64,000 bases of DNA. Source: Bdellovibrio bacteriovorus. Lineage in GTDB: Bacteria > Bdellovibrionota > Bdellovibrionia > Bdellovibrionales > Bdellovibrionaceae. Location of the stretch: positions 2,059,184 through 2,123,183 of the forward strand of contig NZ_LUKE01000001.1 of the NCBI RefSeq assembly GCF_001592735.1. Direction: 5' to 3'. The position numbers and the translations under genes were made by a program. Shown in pieces: positions 34,375-44,192 of this stretch (its first letter is position 1; each line of letters starts with the position of its first letter). The notes under the pieces are model-generated. The model had not been told where the DNA came from, searched no databases, and saw nothing but the letters and a program-made list of their open reading frames with translations.

Positions 34375-35406
34375 GTGCATTTTAGCTGTAAGATTTCCAA
34401 CGCAGTATTAACGATTTTAGAGGAGCAGGGTGAAGACCTGACGCCTCTTTATGAGCAAACTCACCTTGCCGTTGAGTTGCTGCGCGATTCCTCTTACTGG
34501 GTGTCGGCACCCGACATGGAAATGTTTTTGGAGACCGCACTTCGTTTGCCGCTAAAACAAGATGGCAACATCTTGCAAAGAGCCGGTCATGAAGGACCAA
34601 ACTTACGCGCGTGGGGAGTTCTCGATAGCGTTCTGCGCATGATGCCGCGGCCGCAAGAGATCTTCAATCAGCCCGAACAATTTCTTTCGTACTTTATTTC
34701 GCCAAAGCCACCGATTGATAATCTTCGCCGTGATGCGAATAGCATCGCCTTTGATCTTCCATTGCCGGCAGAGCAATACCCCTTAGTCACGACCTACCTT
34801 AAGGCCGCTTTTGAATCTTTACCGGTTTATGTGGGGCAACCACTTGCGCGTTGCGAGTGGGACGGCATCACGATCACTTTGAATTGGTCCACCCAGCAAA
34901 GTAGCATCTTTAACGACCAGGCTGAAAACATCGGGCATCAAGTCAGCCCCGATCTTTTTAAAAGCCTGATCGAAGATTTGCAAAGCACACAGCGTGAACG
35001 CGAAGACTTGCAAAAATACGTTGGGGATTTAGAAGAAAAAATTCGTGATTTAGAAAAACAAAAACTGCAGCAAGCTGTCGTTTCGGTTGAGCAAGCCGTG
35101 GCCGATAAATCCTCTTTGCTTCCTCAAGAGGGAAGCATGTCACATTTGAACTTTGATAGTCAGGCACCAGGTTATGTTTTAAATCAGAATCTGGCACGGA
35201 TGCATGATTACATGGTGCGCGCGCAGCAGTTGATCACGATGTTGGTCGCTCAAGGCAAAATGACCCCGGCGGTTAAAGAGGCTATGCGCCGAGTGGATTG
35301 GGAGCATGTAAAAACCCAATACCCACGCACTGTTTTTGAAAGTATGGAATTAGTAAAAAAAGCAAACAACAAGCAAACTCACTCTGAAGGAAGCTCTCAT
35401 GTCTGA
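34375..35406 (+). CDS. Sensor-like cytoplasmic protein with coiled coil, upstream of eno
   Basis: 343 residues from GTG 34375; a TAA lies 12 nt upstream, and the G-rich candidate ribosome site (GGGGGGAAG) is unusually far (about 19 nt). The N-terminal 170 residues ([31 protein letters not shown]) recall small-molecule-sensor domains at the front of AraC-type or signalling proteins, a weak resemblance only. A coiled coil follows near 195-235 ([19 protein letters not shown]). No DNA-binding or enzyme domain is visible. It overlaps eno by 8 bp, so both are coupled. Confidence 0.72.
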   Translation: MHFSCKISNAVLTILEEQGEDLTPLYEQTHLAVELLRDSSYWVSAPDMEMFLETALRLPLKQDGNILQRAGHEGPNLRAWGVLDSVLRMMPRPQEIFNQPEQFLSYFISPKPPIDNLRRDANSIAFDLPLPAEQYPLVTTYLKAAFESLPVYVGQPLARCEWDGITITLNWSTQQSSIFNDQAENIGHQVSPDLFKSLIEDLQSTQREREDLQKYVGDLEEKIRDLEKQKLQQAVVSVEQAVADKSSLLPQEGSMSHLNFDSQAPGYVLNQNLARMHDYMVRAQQLITMLVAQGKMTPAVKEAMRRVDWEHVKTQYPRTVFESMELVKKANNKQTHSEGSSHV

Positions 35407-36667
35407 AATCATCAGCTTAGTATCTCGTGAAATCTTGGATAGCCGTGGAAATCCAACCATCGAAGTGGAAGTAAAAACCGCAGATGGCAATATGGGCCGT
35501 GCCGCGGTTCCATCGGGCGCCTCTACCGGTGCTCATGAAGCTTACGAGCTTCGCGACGGAGACAAAAATCGTTTCCTGGGAAAAGGTGTTTTCAAAGCGG
35601 TTGATAACGTGCGCGAAAAAATCGCTCCGGAAATCATTGGCCTGAATGTGACTGAGCAAGTTTATATCGATAAAATTTTGCGTGAACTTGATGGTTCAGA
35701 AAATAAATCAAACCTGGGTGCCAATGCGATCTTGGGAGTGTCACTAGCTGTGGCGAAAGCCGCTGCGGCGGACGTGAACTTGCCATTGTATCGTTACGTC
35801 GGTGGATCACAAGCTTGCCGCTTGCCGGTTCCATTGATGAACGTTCTTAATGGTGGCGCGCATGCCAACAACGGTTTGGACATTCAAGAGTTCATGATCG
35901 TTCCGACCGTGAATAACTCTTACGCAGAATCTTTACGTGCGGGGGCGGAGATCTTTCACACGCTGAAAAAAATCCTAGGCAAAAAAGGTCTTTCCACAGC
36001 CGTGGGTGATGAAGGTGGTTTTGCTCCGAAATTAGGATCAAACCAAGAAGCTTTGGACTTGTTGATGAATGCGATCGTGGATGCTGGTTATGATCCAGGT
36101 CAAAACGTGTTCTTGGCGTTAGACGTTGCAGCGACGGAAATGTACAAAGACGGAACTTACGAATGGCAAGGCAGCCGTATTTCGGCAACAGAGCTTTTGG
36201 GTATCTACAAATCATGGACTGAAAAGTATCCCATGATTTCGATCGAAGATGGATTTTCAGAAGATGATTGGGATGGATGGGTCAAAGCAACCGCAGAGCT
36301 GGGCCAAACATGCCAACTAGTAGGTGATGATTTGTTCGTAACAAATCCAAAACGCTTGCGTATGGGCTTAGAAAAGAGAGCCGCCAACGCGTTGCTAGTG
36401 AAGGTAAATCAAATCGGAACTTTGACTGAAACTTTTGAGGCCGTAAACTTGGCGCAAAGAAATCGTTATAAAACTGTGATGTCTCACCGTTCAGGTGAAA
36501 CGGAAGACGTGACGATTGCCGATCTTGCGGTGGCCTTGAACTGCCATCAAATTAAAACCGGCAGCTTGTGCCGTGGTGAGCGTACAGCCAAATACAACCA
36601 GCTTCTAAGAATCGAAGAAGATTTGGGTGGGATGGGATTGTACTGGGATAAAGCCGCCTTTAGATAG
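35399..36667 (+). CDS. eno: Enolase
   Basis: 422 residues, full length. Converts 2-phosphoglycerate to phosphoenolpyruvate in glycolysis; also part of the degradosome in some bacteria. Seen: [60 protein letters not shown], catalytic-Lys region [11 protein letters not shown] and the signature [18 protein letters not shown]. All metal-binding and catalytic residues appear intact. Starts inside the last 8 bp of the upstream gene. Followed by a GC hairpin without U-run. Confidence 0.98.
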   Translation: MSEIISLVSREILDSRGNPTIEVEVKTADGNMGRAAVPSGASTGAHEAYELRDGDKNRFLGKGVFKAVDNVREKIAPEIIGLNVTEQVYIDKILRELDGSENKSNLGANAILGVSLAVAKAAAADVNLPLYRYVGGSQACRLPVPLMNVLNGGAHANNGLDIQEFMIVPTVNNSYAESLRAGAEIFHTLKKILGKKGLSTAVGDEGGFAPKLGSNQEALDLLMNAIVDAGYDPGQNVFLALDVAATEMYKDGTYEWQGSRISATELLGIYKSWTEKYPMISIEDGFSEDDWDGWVKATAELGQTCQLVGDDLFVTNPKRLRMGLEKRAANALLVKVNQIGTLTETFEAVNLAQRNRYKTVMSHRSGETEDVTIADLAVALNCHQIKTGSLCRGERTAKYNQLLRIEEDLGGMGLYWDKAAFR

Positions 36668-36682
36668 GCGGCTCGTGAAAAT

Positions 36683-36708
36683 GGCCCGATCGACTGCGTT
36701 GTCGGGCC
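36683..36708 (+). other. Hairpin after eno
   Basis: GGCCCGA (36683-36689) pairs with TCGGGCC (36702-36708) over 7 bp, 16 nt after the eno stop. No T-run follows, so it is at most a weak terminator or an mRNA 3'-end stabiliser. Confidence 0.45.
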
Positions 36709-36734
36709 TCGCCTTGTTCGGTTGGGTCTTTTAT

Positions 36735-37514
36735 TTAATCACCTAATTTGTAATAAAGCTCAAAGCGAATGTTGTCCTCAGAGTACAGGCGTACGAGGGT
36801 GTTGCTGCAGCTGACATCACTATCGGATACATAGGCGATGGCGTGGGTGATTCCGGTTTTTTGTGACAGCCGTTTTATTTTCTCAGCCGTTTCTTTATCA
36901 AAGTTATGTTCAGCGATCAGTTTTAAAATTGTCGGAAAATCTTCGACCATTTCCCAGGTGCATTGCTCCCAGTTTTGACCTTCTTCAATAAGTTCATTTT
37001 TTTCTTCAGACATATTCAGTGAGCGGCCATCAAAGCGAGTGAATTCATAGCCGCCGTTGCCTAGGCTGGCGTTGTTGCCGATTTTTTCAAAAGTCTTTTC
37101 TGTCGTCGTCATGGGTTCATATTCGCTGATGATTTTGGTTTCTTTGCAGTTTTCTAAAACACCGCCGCGAGTATAGCGTCCCGGTGCGGTTTGAATAGAA
37201 ATATGAAAGCTGTCGTTGTAGGCGTTGATATATCCGGAGTCCGAAGCAGCCAAAAGTTCGCCGTTAGAGCGGCCTTCGCCAAAGAGAAAATAATATCCTT
37301 GGTTTGCCGGGGCATTAATAAAAGCGCCATCGATTTTACGAGTGATGGTGATTTCGTTAAGATCCACGAGCTGCACATCAAAGGCTTGATTTGCTCCGAT
37401 GGCGGCGGAGTCTGCACTAGAGACGCAGGTATACACTCGTTCGTCTCGACCATAGCGCTTAGCAAAGACGGATGAGGAGGAAAGCACGATTATTAGAGCT
37501 AAAAGGGGACGCAT
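36735..37514 (-). CDS. Secreted protein of unknown function
   Basis: 259 residues with a signal peptide (cleavage near SVFA). Three or more cysteines in the mature part (YTCVSS, ENCKETK, EQCTWEM, VSCSNTL) may form disulfides. Beta-rich in the first half, with GEGRSNGELLAASDSGYINA; the C-terminal half has helical DFPTILKLIAEHNFDKETA. I recognise no family. It converges with eno and is separated from the ftsB-like gene by a divergent promoter region. Confidence 0.7.
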   Translation of the reverse strand: MRPLLALIIVLSSSSVFAKRYGRDERVYTCVSSADSAAIGANQAFDVQLVDLNEITITRKIDGAFINAPANQGYYFLFGEGRSNGELLAASDSGYINAYNDSFHISIQTAPGRYTRGGVLENCKETKIISEYEPMTTTEKTFEKIGNNASLGNGGYEFTRFDGRSLNMSEEKNELIEEGQNWEQCTWEMVEDFPTILKLIAEHNFDKETAEKIKRLSQKTGITHAIAYVSDSDVSCSNTLVRLYSEDNIRFELYYKLGD

Positions 37515-37647
37515 TGGAACTCCTTGAATGCGGTCTTTTTAGCTCAATGGCCTAAGTATTAAAAATGTATAAATATCTTTGTTATATTCTTAAACCGCAT
37601 ATAAAATAAGACGGCCTCAATGCCGAGTGAAACAACCTCTATCGTGA

Positions 37648-37683
37648 CTTCTGCCAGACTAGACCATGCAAAGCTGGCAGAAG
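37648..37683 (+). promoter_or_regulatory. Perfect 10-bp hairpin upstream of the ftsB-like gene
   Basis: CTTCTGCCAG (37648-37657) pairs perfectly with CTGGCAGAAG (37674-37683), with a 16-nt loop, 26 nt before the ATG at 37710. No T-run follows. It could be an operator (perfect half-sites) or a leader structure. Confidence 0.5.
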
Positions 37684-37709
37684 AATTCAGGGACTGATTA
37701 AATAATTAC

Positions 37710-38015
37710 ATGTCTTACAGTAAGTTCGCGATCGGTCTTCGTCGTTTTTTAAATCATCCCGCAAAAGTGGCGTTGTGCTGTCTGGGGATTTTTGTTGTTT
37801 CCATTATCTTGAATGGAAATCTATTTCGCTTGTGGAGCTTGCACCGTGATTTTGATCGAATCACTGTGGACATTTCTCAAGCAAAAGCGAACATTGCGAG
37901 CCTTTCTGACCAACTGAAGCAAGCCAAAGATCCAGCCTTTATTGAGCGCCAGGCCCGCGATAAATTAGATCTGGCGGGTGAGCATGATCTGGTTTTTGTT
38001 TTTCCTGAACAATAG
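37710..38015 (+). CDS. ftsB: FtsB/DivIC-type septum formation protein
   Basis: 101 residues. One membrane helix (ALCCLGIFVVSIILNG) is followed by a periplasmic coiled coil (ITVDISQAKANIASLSDQLK) and the family signature FIERQARDKLDLAGEHDLVF. FtsB with FtsL and FtsQ activates septal peptidoglycan synthesis. The downstream neighbours eno (upstream) and FtsB are a common pair in proteobacteria, here interrupted by a convergent gene. Ftsl/Q are not in the window. Confidence 0.88.
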   Translation: MSYSKFAIGLRRFLNHPAKVALCCLGIFVVSIILNGNLFRLWSLHRDFDRITVDISQAKANIASLSDQLKQAKDPAFIERQARDKLDLAGEHDLVFVFPEQ

Positions 38016-38051
38016 TCTAGCAACACGTCGCATAATCGAGTGTCTCTGCGC

Positions 38052-38057
38052 TATAAT
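38052..38057 (+). promoter_or_regulatory. Candidate -10 box for the XRE gene
   Basis: A perfect TATAAT hexamer about 100 bp upstream of the ATG at 38159. The region 17 nt upstream has no good -35 match, so this is weak evidence. Confidence 0.35.
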
Positions 38058-38158
38058 ACCACTAGTATTCTGGCTCTAGTTACCTGCCAGATGGCCAATG
38101 AATTTAGATCTTTAGGTTGATCAAATCTTCAAGTGTGTTCGTTGGCAGAGAGGTTATT

Positions 38159-38461
38159 ATGATTGAAAATCAAGCGCCCCGCTGGACGAAAGAAAACATC
38201 CGCTCTTTGCGTCTTCGTCTGGGCTGGAGCAAATCTGAACTTGCTTATCGTCTTCACTGTTCACCCGCTCAAGTCGACCAATGGGAAAACCAAAGCTCTT
38301 CCGCGATGGACCCTAATATCTCATCGGCCTTAGAAATCATCCTTCGACAGGCCGAAGCTTGCAGTGAAGAAGTTCACTTCACTCCCGCTGCTGAAAATCA
38401 ATGCGATAAAAAAGCGTTAGAGCAAATCGACTTTTCATTGGTGAAAGCCGAGCTCGAATAA
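38159..38461 (+). CDS. Small XRE-family helix-turn-helix regulator
   Basis: 100 residues from ATG 38159 (GAGAGG upstream; the longer open frame has no support). HTH near 8-60: NIRSLRLRLGWSKSELAYRL and HCSPAQVDQWE, which is the classical XRE recognition helix order. The C-terminal 40 residues are acidic. It sits 59 bp upstream of polA; a near-perfect palindrome (38500-38515) lies in that gap, which may be its operator. Regulon unknown. Confidence 0.82.
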   Translation: MIENQAPRWTKENIRSLRLRLGWSKSELAYRLHCSPAQVDQWENQSSSAMDPNISSALEIILRQAEACSEEVHFTPAAENQCDKKALEQIDFSLVKAELE

Positions 38462-38499
38462 GCTCAGAAAATACGATCAATCGTCGACAATCAAAGGCT

Positions 38500-38515
38500 C
38501 TGGGTGTACACCTAG
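38500..38515. promoter_or_regulatory. 16-bp palindrome in the polA leader
   Basis: CTGGGTGTACACCTAG: seven of eight pairs match and one is G-T. It ends 5 nt before the ATG at 38521 and occupies the place of a ribosome site. Possible operator or translational control element. Confidence 0.5.
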
Positions 38516-38520
38516 TGCCT

Positions 38521-41100
38521 ATGAAAAAGCTCTATCTTATCGATGTGAGCGCGATGTTTTTTCGCGCCTTTTATGCCATCCGCCCTTTAACTTCTCCGTC
38601 AGGAGTTCCGGTCAACGCGGTTTATGGTTTTCTTTCCATGCTTATCAAGTTGATGAAAGAAGAAAAACCGGAATATTTGGTTTTTTGTTACGACCGAAAA
38701 GAAGCCTCCTTCCGTAAAGATCTTTATGATGGGTACAAAGCTCATCGCACGGAAATGCCGGATGACTTACAAAAACAAGTTCCTTACATCAAAAAATTGG
38801 CAGAGCTTTTAGGGATTCCGGCGCTCGAAGTTCCCGGCTATGAAGCCGACGATATTATCGGCGCATTAACCAAATGGGGCCGCCATCACGACATGGAAGT
38901 TTTCATCGTCAGTGGCGATAAAGATTTCGGTCAGCTGGTGCAACCTCACGTATGGCTTTACGATACGATGAAAGAAGTCCGTTATGATGCGGCCGGCGTT
39001 TTGGCTAAATGGGGAGTTCGCCCTGATCAGTTCATCGATTATCTTTCCATCGTCGGCGATGCTTCGGATAATGTTCCGGGAGTTAAAGGTATTGGTGAAA
39101 AAGGGGCCGTTAAGCTTTTGCAGCAATTTAAATCTCTTGAGGATATTTACGAAAATATCGATCAGGTGGAAGGCAAAAGTGTTAAAGAAAAACTGATCGC
39201 TTCTAAAGACAACGCCCTTCTATCCAAAAAATTAGTTACCATCGTCGATTCTGTGCAAGTACCAGAAGCTTATGAAGCCTACCGTTTACAGCCTTGGAAA
39301 ACCGACGAATTAAGAGCATTGCTGCAAGAGCTGAATTTTAAAACTTTCGAAAAGAATCTTTTTGGCTCTAATGCCGACACGGTGACAGCACCCAGCTTTG
39401 TTTCCACGGCGAGCACGACGGCCGTCGCCGCGGCACCAAAAGAATCAGAAGAAGTCACTCCTGTTCTTGTCATTGCCAAAGATGATCGTGAATTTAATCA
39501 GCGTTCGATGAATACGCGTGAATTGGCAGAGTTCTTACACGAAGACCAGCATCTGTGGGGTTTTTCGGATACGCGTGGAGTGTTTGTTGGGACAGACACC
39601 GACCTTATCGAAGTCAGCGATTTTGAATACCTAGGAAAACTCACGGACACGTTCAAGGTTCGTTGGTGCGGTTTTGATTTGAAATCTTTCTGGCACAAAA
39701 TGGGGGCAAGAACGCCCATCGCCTCTTGGGATTCGCAATTGGCGGCTTATGTGCTTAAGGCCGGCGACGTTTCTGACTTTGGCAAGGTGTACACCAAGTA
39801 CATGGCCGATGTTTTGCCAGAGCTGGCATCACCCACTCAGCTTTTCAATGCCCATCGCAATTTTGCCGCGACAATGAAAGATCATTTGCACAAAGTAAAT
39901 GGTCAAAAAGTCTTTGAAGATTTCGACTTGCCATTAGCCCGCATTCTTTTGTCGATGGAACGACTTGGAATCCGCATTGATACAGATTTATTAAAGAAAC
40001 AAAGTGCCGATCTGCAAACAGAAATTGCCGCCTTAGAAAAAGCCATTCACGCGGAATCGGGTGAAAGCTTTAACATCGGAAGTCCTAAGCAATTAGGTGT
40101 CATTCTGTTTGAAAAAATGAAGTTGCCAGCAGGTAAAAAAACCAAAACAGGCTATTCAACAGATGAAGAAGTGCTTTTGGGTTTAGAGCATCCCATTGCT
40201 AAATTAATTCTGCAATGGCGTGAGCTATCAAAATTGAAATCTACATATGTCGATGCATTGCCAACCATGGTCAGCCCCAAAGACGATCGCGTGCACACTA
40301 CGTTTAATCAGGCGCTGACGACCACGGGCCGACTTTCAAGTACGGCGCCGAATTTACAAAATATTCCAATTCGCACGGCGCGCGGGCAACAGGTTCGTAA
40401 GGCCTTTATCGCCGCTCCACGTATGAAGCTTTTGTCGGTCGACTATTCGCAAATTGAACTGCGTATTTTAGCCCATATTTCTGAAGATCCAAATCTGTGT
40501 AAAGCTTTTGCGGAAGATTTAGATATTCATGCGGCGACCGCGGCTGAAATTTACGGCGTGGAACTTAAAGATGTTACTTCCGATTTACGTCGTTCCGCCA
40601 AAGCCGTAAACTTCGGGATCGCCTATGGGCAGGGGGCTTTCGGTTTAGCGGAAAACTTAGGAATTTCGCGCACGGAAGCTAAAGACATCATCGATCGCTA
40701 TTTCACTCGATTTAAAAATGTGCGTGAATATATCGACAACACGATCAAGCTGGCTCACGAAAAGGGATATGTTGAAACCTTATTTGGCCGTCGTCGTTAC
40801 ATTGATGAACTTCATTCTAAAAACATGGCTTTAAAAAAGTTCGGGGAACGCGCTGCGATCAATGCCCCTATCCAAGGAACGGCCGCGGATCTGGTAAAAA
40901 AGGCCATGATCGAGGTTCACGAAAAAGTTCCAGTGCGAATGCTATTGCAAGTGCATGACGAATTGATTTTCGAAGAAACGGAAGAAAATCTTTTGAAATA
41001 TGCACCGCAAGTCGTTTCCCTCATGGAATCCGTGACGCCGTTACGAGTGCCTTTGAAAGTAAATTATGCGATTGGGAATAATTGGGACGAGTCGCACTAG
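38521..41100 (+). CDS. polA: DNA polymerase I
   Basis: 859 residues from ATG 38521 (GTG 38515 possible). Fills gaps and removes RNA primers. The 5'-nuclease domain is intact: FCYDRKEASFRK, GYEADDIIG, VSGDKDFGQL, GDASDNVPGVKGIG. Polymerase motifs A (VDYSQIELRIL), B (RRSAKAVNFGIAYGQ) and C (LLQVHDELIFE) are intact. The 3'-5' exonuclease domain is present by length but lacks the acidic exo I motif DxE (the strand reads LWGFSDTRGVFVG), so proofreading is probably lost. Monocistronic; 3 bp from a convergent gene. Confidence 0.97.
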   Translation: MKKLYLIDVSAMFFRAFYAIRPLTSPSGVPVNAVYGFLSMLIKLMKEEKPEYLVFCYDRKEASFRKDLYDGYKAHRTEMPDDLQKQVPYIKKLAELLGIPALEVPGYEADDIIGALTKWGRHHDMEVFIVSGDKDFGQLVQPHVWLYDTMKEVRYDAAGVLAKWGVRPDQFIDYLSIVGDASDNVPGVKGIGEKGAVKLLQQFKSLEDIYENIDQVEGKSVKEKLIASKDNALLSKKLVTIVDSVQVPEAYEAYRLQPWKTDELRALLQELNFKTFEKNLFGSNADTVTAPSFVSTASTTAVAAAPKESEEVTPVLVIAKDDREFNQRSMNTRELAEFLHEDQHLWGFSDTRGVFVGTDTDLIEVSDFEYLGKLTDTFKVRWCGFDLKSFWHKMGARTPIASWDSQLAAYVLKAGDVSDFGKVYTKYMADVLPELASPTQLFNAHRNFAATMKDHLHKVNGQKVFEDFDLPLARILLSMERLGIRIDTDLLKKQSADLQTEIAALEKAIHAESGESFNIGSPKQLGVILFEKMKLPAGKKTKTGYSTDEEVLLGLEHPIAKLILQWRELSKLKSTYVDALPTMVSPKDDRVHTTFNQALTTTGRLSSTAPNLQNIPIRTARGQQVRKAFIAAPRMKLLSVDYSQIELRILAHISEDPNLCKAFAEDLDIHAATAAEIYGVELKDVTSDLRRSAKAVNFGIAYGQGAFGLAENLGISRTEAKDIIDRYFTRFKNVREYIDNTIKLAHEKGYVETLFGRRRYIDELHSKNMALKKFGERAAINAPIQGTAADLVKKAMIEVHEKVPVRMLLQVHDELIFEETEENLLKYAPQVVSLMESVTPLRVPLKVNYAIGNNWDESH

Positions 41101-41103
41101 GTG

Positions 41104-41736
41104 CTACTCAGTCTCCCAGCCCACCACGCGACCGGCTTCAAAATAGACCATGCGGGTTTCTTGACGGAACCCTTGCGAGGTTGAAACTTGTCGTTGGTAT
41201 TTCCAGCGTTCGTTTTTGTAAATAGGATTGCCAGACACTTCAACGCTGGCGGGCTCGCCCCAGGATTTACGCACATAATCTTGTGGCATTCCCACAGCGA
41301 TATCTTGAGTTTCAATAAGATCTTTCATTTCTTGTTTGGGCGCTTGCGAGCGTGACCAAATATTTTGCTTATTCATCCACTGCTGACGGCCTTCAACCGA
41401 AGGAATGCTTAAGAAGGCGGCCTTTTCTTCGTCATTGCGCAGCCAAGGTAAAACTTTGGAATACTGTTCGCGCTCTTTTCTGGATCCCAAGGTGCGTTCC
41501 AGATCGCGCACTTTTTGGCGATCACGAATCTGGGTGAGGTCATTCGCCGACAAAGAGCTGGGGTCTTTTCCTAATTCATAAGCCGTCTTAGCCGTATTAC
41601 GGTCATAACGAGGTCGGGGATTGGAGTCAGCATATTGAAGTTCGTCTTGATAGCCACTGTAACCACTGCTCGCGGAACGTTGCATGTGAGCACAACCGGC
41701 TAAGCCCAAAAGTGAAATCAAAAGCCAAAACTTCAT
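41104..41736 (-). CDS. Lipoprotein with BamE/SmpA-like C-terminal domain
   Basis: 210 residues; lipobox LAGC (Cys near 15). The middle is charged and helical; the C-terminal 70 residues have GMPQDYVRKSWGEPASVEVS, RWKYQR and MVYFEAGRVVGWE, the strand order of SmpA/BamE-like outer-membrane lipoproteins. This is a fold-level resemblance; role unproven. Its stop is 3 bp from that of polA, so their transcripts converge. Probably anchored in the outer membrane (CAHM, no Asp at +2). Confidence 0.72.
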   Translation of the reverse strand: MKFWLLISLLGLAGCAHMQRSASSGYSGYQDELQYADSNPRPRYDRNTAKTAYELGKDPSSLSANDLTQIRDRQKVRDLERTLGSRKEREQYSKVLPWLRNDEEKAAFLSIPSVEGRQQWMNKQNIWSRSQAPKQEMKDLIETQDIAVGMPQDYVRKSWGEPASVEVSGNPIYKNERWKYQRQVSTSQGFRQETRMVYFEAGRVVGWETE

Positions 41737-41841
41737 AGTGTGTCCTTCCCTATGTATTTATCCTAGCCTATGACAAAGTGTTTATAAATTGTTCTTGCGG
41801 GCGATTTGGTTCTTTTCTTACAATCGTCTTGGGAGAACGTA

Positions 41842-42816
41842 TTGGCTGATACTGAAAACACGACCAAAGGCGAGGACACATCTTCGGAATCCGCAGAGGA
41901 TCTCGAGGGATCTTTATCGCTTGATGATTTGGATTCCGCCATTGCGCAAGAAGATCCCGAGTTTGCTGCTTCGCTTGACGGCATTGGGCCCGACGATCCA
42001 AAGCATGTTATTTACGAAGAGGGCATCGAATTAGAGTACCGCCCCGAAGATGAATTAAAACTGTGGACCGAAAGCACGGGTTGGCGGGCGAAAGCCATCA
42101 AGATTTTTCCTTTCTTGCCGCGAATTTCTTATTTTATAAAAATGAAGCGAACGGTGGCCCGTTTTGCCTGGCAAAAATGGAAAGCCAAGGCCCGCGAATC
42201 CATTAAAAGCGCCCCGAAAAATTTCTTAGCTTGGATCAAAGCACAACTCGCGGCCTTTAAAGGCAAGATAGGCGAGGGACTTGGTGTTTTTAAAACCTAT
42301 TCACTGGTTAAAAAGCTGGGGTTCGTCGGTTTAGTACTCGTGACCGGCGCGGCTATTTTTTTAGGATATCGTATCGGAACCAAAGGCTTGATTGGCCCGG
42401 ACGAAAATCTTTTTGTGGGCTCTTTGGCCGAATGGTCACAAGGCCAATACATTTATGATCCCGCGGCTCAGCAAGAATCTTTTTACGAATCCACCCGCAC
42501 GTCACAAAATGTTTTATTACTTAGAAAACTTGTCGCGAATTTGAAAAGATCTGCAAATTCGGGCGACAACCCGATGGGTGCTTTTGAGTTTTACGTAGAA
42601 GGTACGGTCTCTGAAGTCGTCATTGAAATCAAAGACCGCGAGTCAGAAATCGAAGATCTTTTTTTAAGAACCATCGAAGAAACCACTTTTGATCAAGCGG
42701 CTTCAGGTGAAGGAAAAAGACTTCTTTGCGATCGTCTTCGCAAAGAAGTCAATAAGGTGCTGACCACCGGATTTGTTCGTAGGATCTTTATTAAAAACGC
42801 GATTATTAAACCTTAA
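41842..42816 (+). CDS. FliL-like membrane protein with long cytoplasmic N terminus
   Basis: 324 residues from TTG 41842 (GGGAGAA 5 nt upstream); a TTG at 41806 has no ribosome site. Residues 1-75 are very acidic, 75-165 are basic and helical, then a membrane helix (FVGLVLVTGAAIFLGYRIG). The periplasmic end resembles FliL: EFYVEGTVSEVVIEIKDRES, LFLRTIEETTFDQAASGEGK and [13 protein letters not shown]. FliL binds stator units at the flagellar motor. The extended N terminus is unusual. No flagellar gene is adjacent, so it may serve another stator-driven system such as gliding. The 3' end overlaps a convergent regulator by 11 bp. Confidence 0.72.
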   Translation: MADTENTTKGEDTSSESAEDLEGSLSLDDLDSAIAQEDPEFAASLDGIGPDDPKHVIYEEGIELEYRPEDELKLWTESTGWRAKAIKIFPFLPRISYFIKMKRTVARFAWQKWKAKARESIKSAPKNFLAWIKAQLAAFKGKIGEGLGVFKTYSLVKKLGFVGLVLVTGAAIFLGYRIGTKGLIGPDENLFVGSLAEWSQGQYIYDPAAQQESFYESTRTSQNVLLLRKLVANLKRSANSGDNPMGAFEFYVEGTVSEVVIEIKDRESEIEDLFLRTIEETTFDQAASGEGKRLLCDRLRKEVNKVLTTGFVRRIFIKNAIIKP

Positions 42817-44038
42817 AATTTCCAATATCGATGTTGTAGTATTTCAGTCGATCATGCAGCGTGCTCTTTGGCATGCCCAGGTCCGAAGCTGTCCGCCGTT
42901 GGTTGCCTTTATTGGCAGTCAAGCGTTTGATGATCATCTGTTTTTCAATTTCTTTGATGACCGGCAGATTTTGATGAAGATTTTGTTCATCTTCGTTTTG
43001 CAAGAACGTGCGATCAATTAATTTCTCAATATGGTTTTCGGTGATTTGTTCTTTAGGGAAAAGGGCGGCCGCACGACTGACGAGGTTTTTCAACTCACGA
43101 ATATTGCCGGGCCAAGAGTGTTTTTTTAAGCGTAAGATAGCACCGTGGGAAAAACGAACTCGTTGGACTTTTGCAAAAGAGTAAAGAAGATCTTCAAAGT
43201 CCTCCATACGGAAACATAAAGCGGGTGGGGTCACCGTAATAACATTCAAACGGAAATAAAGGTCCGAACGGAATTCACCCTCGCGGATTTTTTGCGCCAA
43301 ATCCTGATGGGTGGCGGCAATCACGCGAACATCGGTCATCACGTTGTGGTCGGCACCGACGGGGCGAATCTCGCCATTTTCTAAAGCCCGTAAGAGTTTG
43401 GCTTGCAGGGAATAACTCAGATCGCCAATTTCATCTAAGAACAGTGTGCCTCCGCGAGCGGCCTCAAAGGCTCCTTTACGATCATTCATGGCGCCGGTGA
43501 AACTGCCCCGGACGTGGCCGAAAAGCTCACTTTCGATCAGGGTTTCACTTAAGGCACTGCAATTGACAGAGACATAATTTCCTTGCACGCGATTGCTAGA
43601 TTCATGCAAGGCTTTGGCGATCACATCTTTACCGGTGCCCGACGGACCCAGGATCAAGACGGGATCTTTTCTTTTAGCGACGTGAACGAGCGATTGAAGT
43701 TCTTGATTCCAAACTTCGTTGCGGCTTTTGATTGGAAACTGGTTGCGGATGTCTGCTTCAAGTCCGAACACCAACTCTTGGGATCCGAGTTGAATGATGT
43801 CGCCATCGTGTAAATAAGCTTCTAAAACTTGGGCTCCGTTAACCAAAGTCCCTTGGTTGGATCGTAGGTCGCGGATCAGATAACCGCGGTCCTTCTTTTC
43901 GATGCGAGCGTGGCGTTCCGAAATATCTTCGCTTTTGATTTGGACCTGGCAGTGGTCATCACTGCCGATGGTGCTGAACTCGTCGAGGTTAAAGATGGTC
44001 TTTTTTTCGTTTAAAAACTTTAAAAATGGCTTCTGCAT
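42806..44038 (-). CDS. FHA-domain sigma-54 activator
   Basis: 410 residues from ATG 44038 (GGGAGGGCGC upstream; an ATG at 44056 is less likely). The FHA domain (1-95) has [16 protein letters not shown] and [11 protein letters not shown], so it reads a phosphothreonine. The AAA+ domain has Walker [15 protein letters not shown] instead of GAFTGA (the sigma-54 contact loop, conservative change), Walker [11 protein letters not shown] and an R-finger region. The C-terminal Fis-type HTH reads [20 protein letters not shown]. It should activate sigma-54 promoters in answer to Ser/Thr kinase signals. Target unknown; the FliL-like gene is a candidate. Confidence 0.93.
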   Translation of the reverse strand: MQKPFLKFLNEKKTIFNLDEFSTIGSDDHCQVQIKSEDISERHARIEKKDRGYLIRDLRSNQGTLVNGAQVLEAYLHDGDIIQLGSQELVFGLEADIRNQFPIKSRNEVWNQELQSLVHVAKRKDPVLILGPSGTGKDVIAKALHESSNRVQGNYVSVNCSALSETLIESELFGHVRGSFTGAMNDRKGAFEAARGGTLFLDEIGDLSYSLQAKLLRALENGEIRPVGADHNVMTDVRVIAATHQDLAQKIREGEFRSDLYFRLNVITVTPPALCFRMEDFEDLLYSFAKVQRVRFSHGAILRLKKHSWPGNIRELKNLVSRAAALFPKEQITENHIEKLIDRTFLQNEDEQNLHQNLPVIKEIEKQMIIKRLTANKGNQRRTASDLGMPKSTLHDRLKYYNIDIGNFKV

Positions 44039-44192
44039 GCGCCCTCCCTTATGCATTGCGCCTTATTCAAGGTCCTTGCCGATCCCAGAACGAATAAAAC
44101 GAGTTCCGGACGCTTTTCGACTCAGCAGATTATTCAAGTTGCGACCCTCGTCTGAGAATTGAGAAATGCCATCTGCTCTGGTAGTCTATGTC

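Noticed and set aside
38117-38158. Upstream start for the XRE regulator (38117)
   Set aside because: ATG 38159 has the ribosome site GAGAGG and gives the normal length of a short XRE protein.
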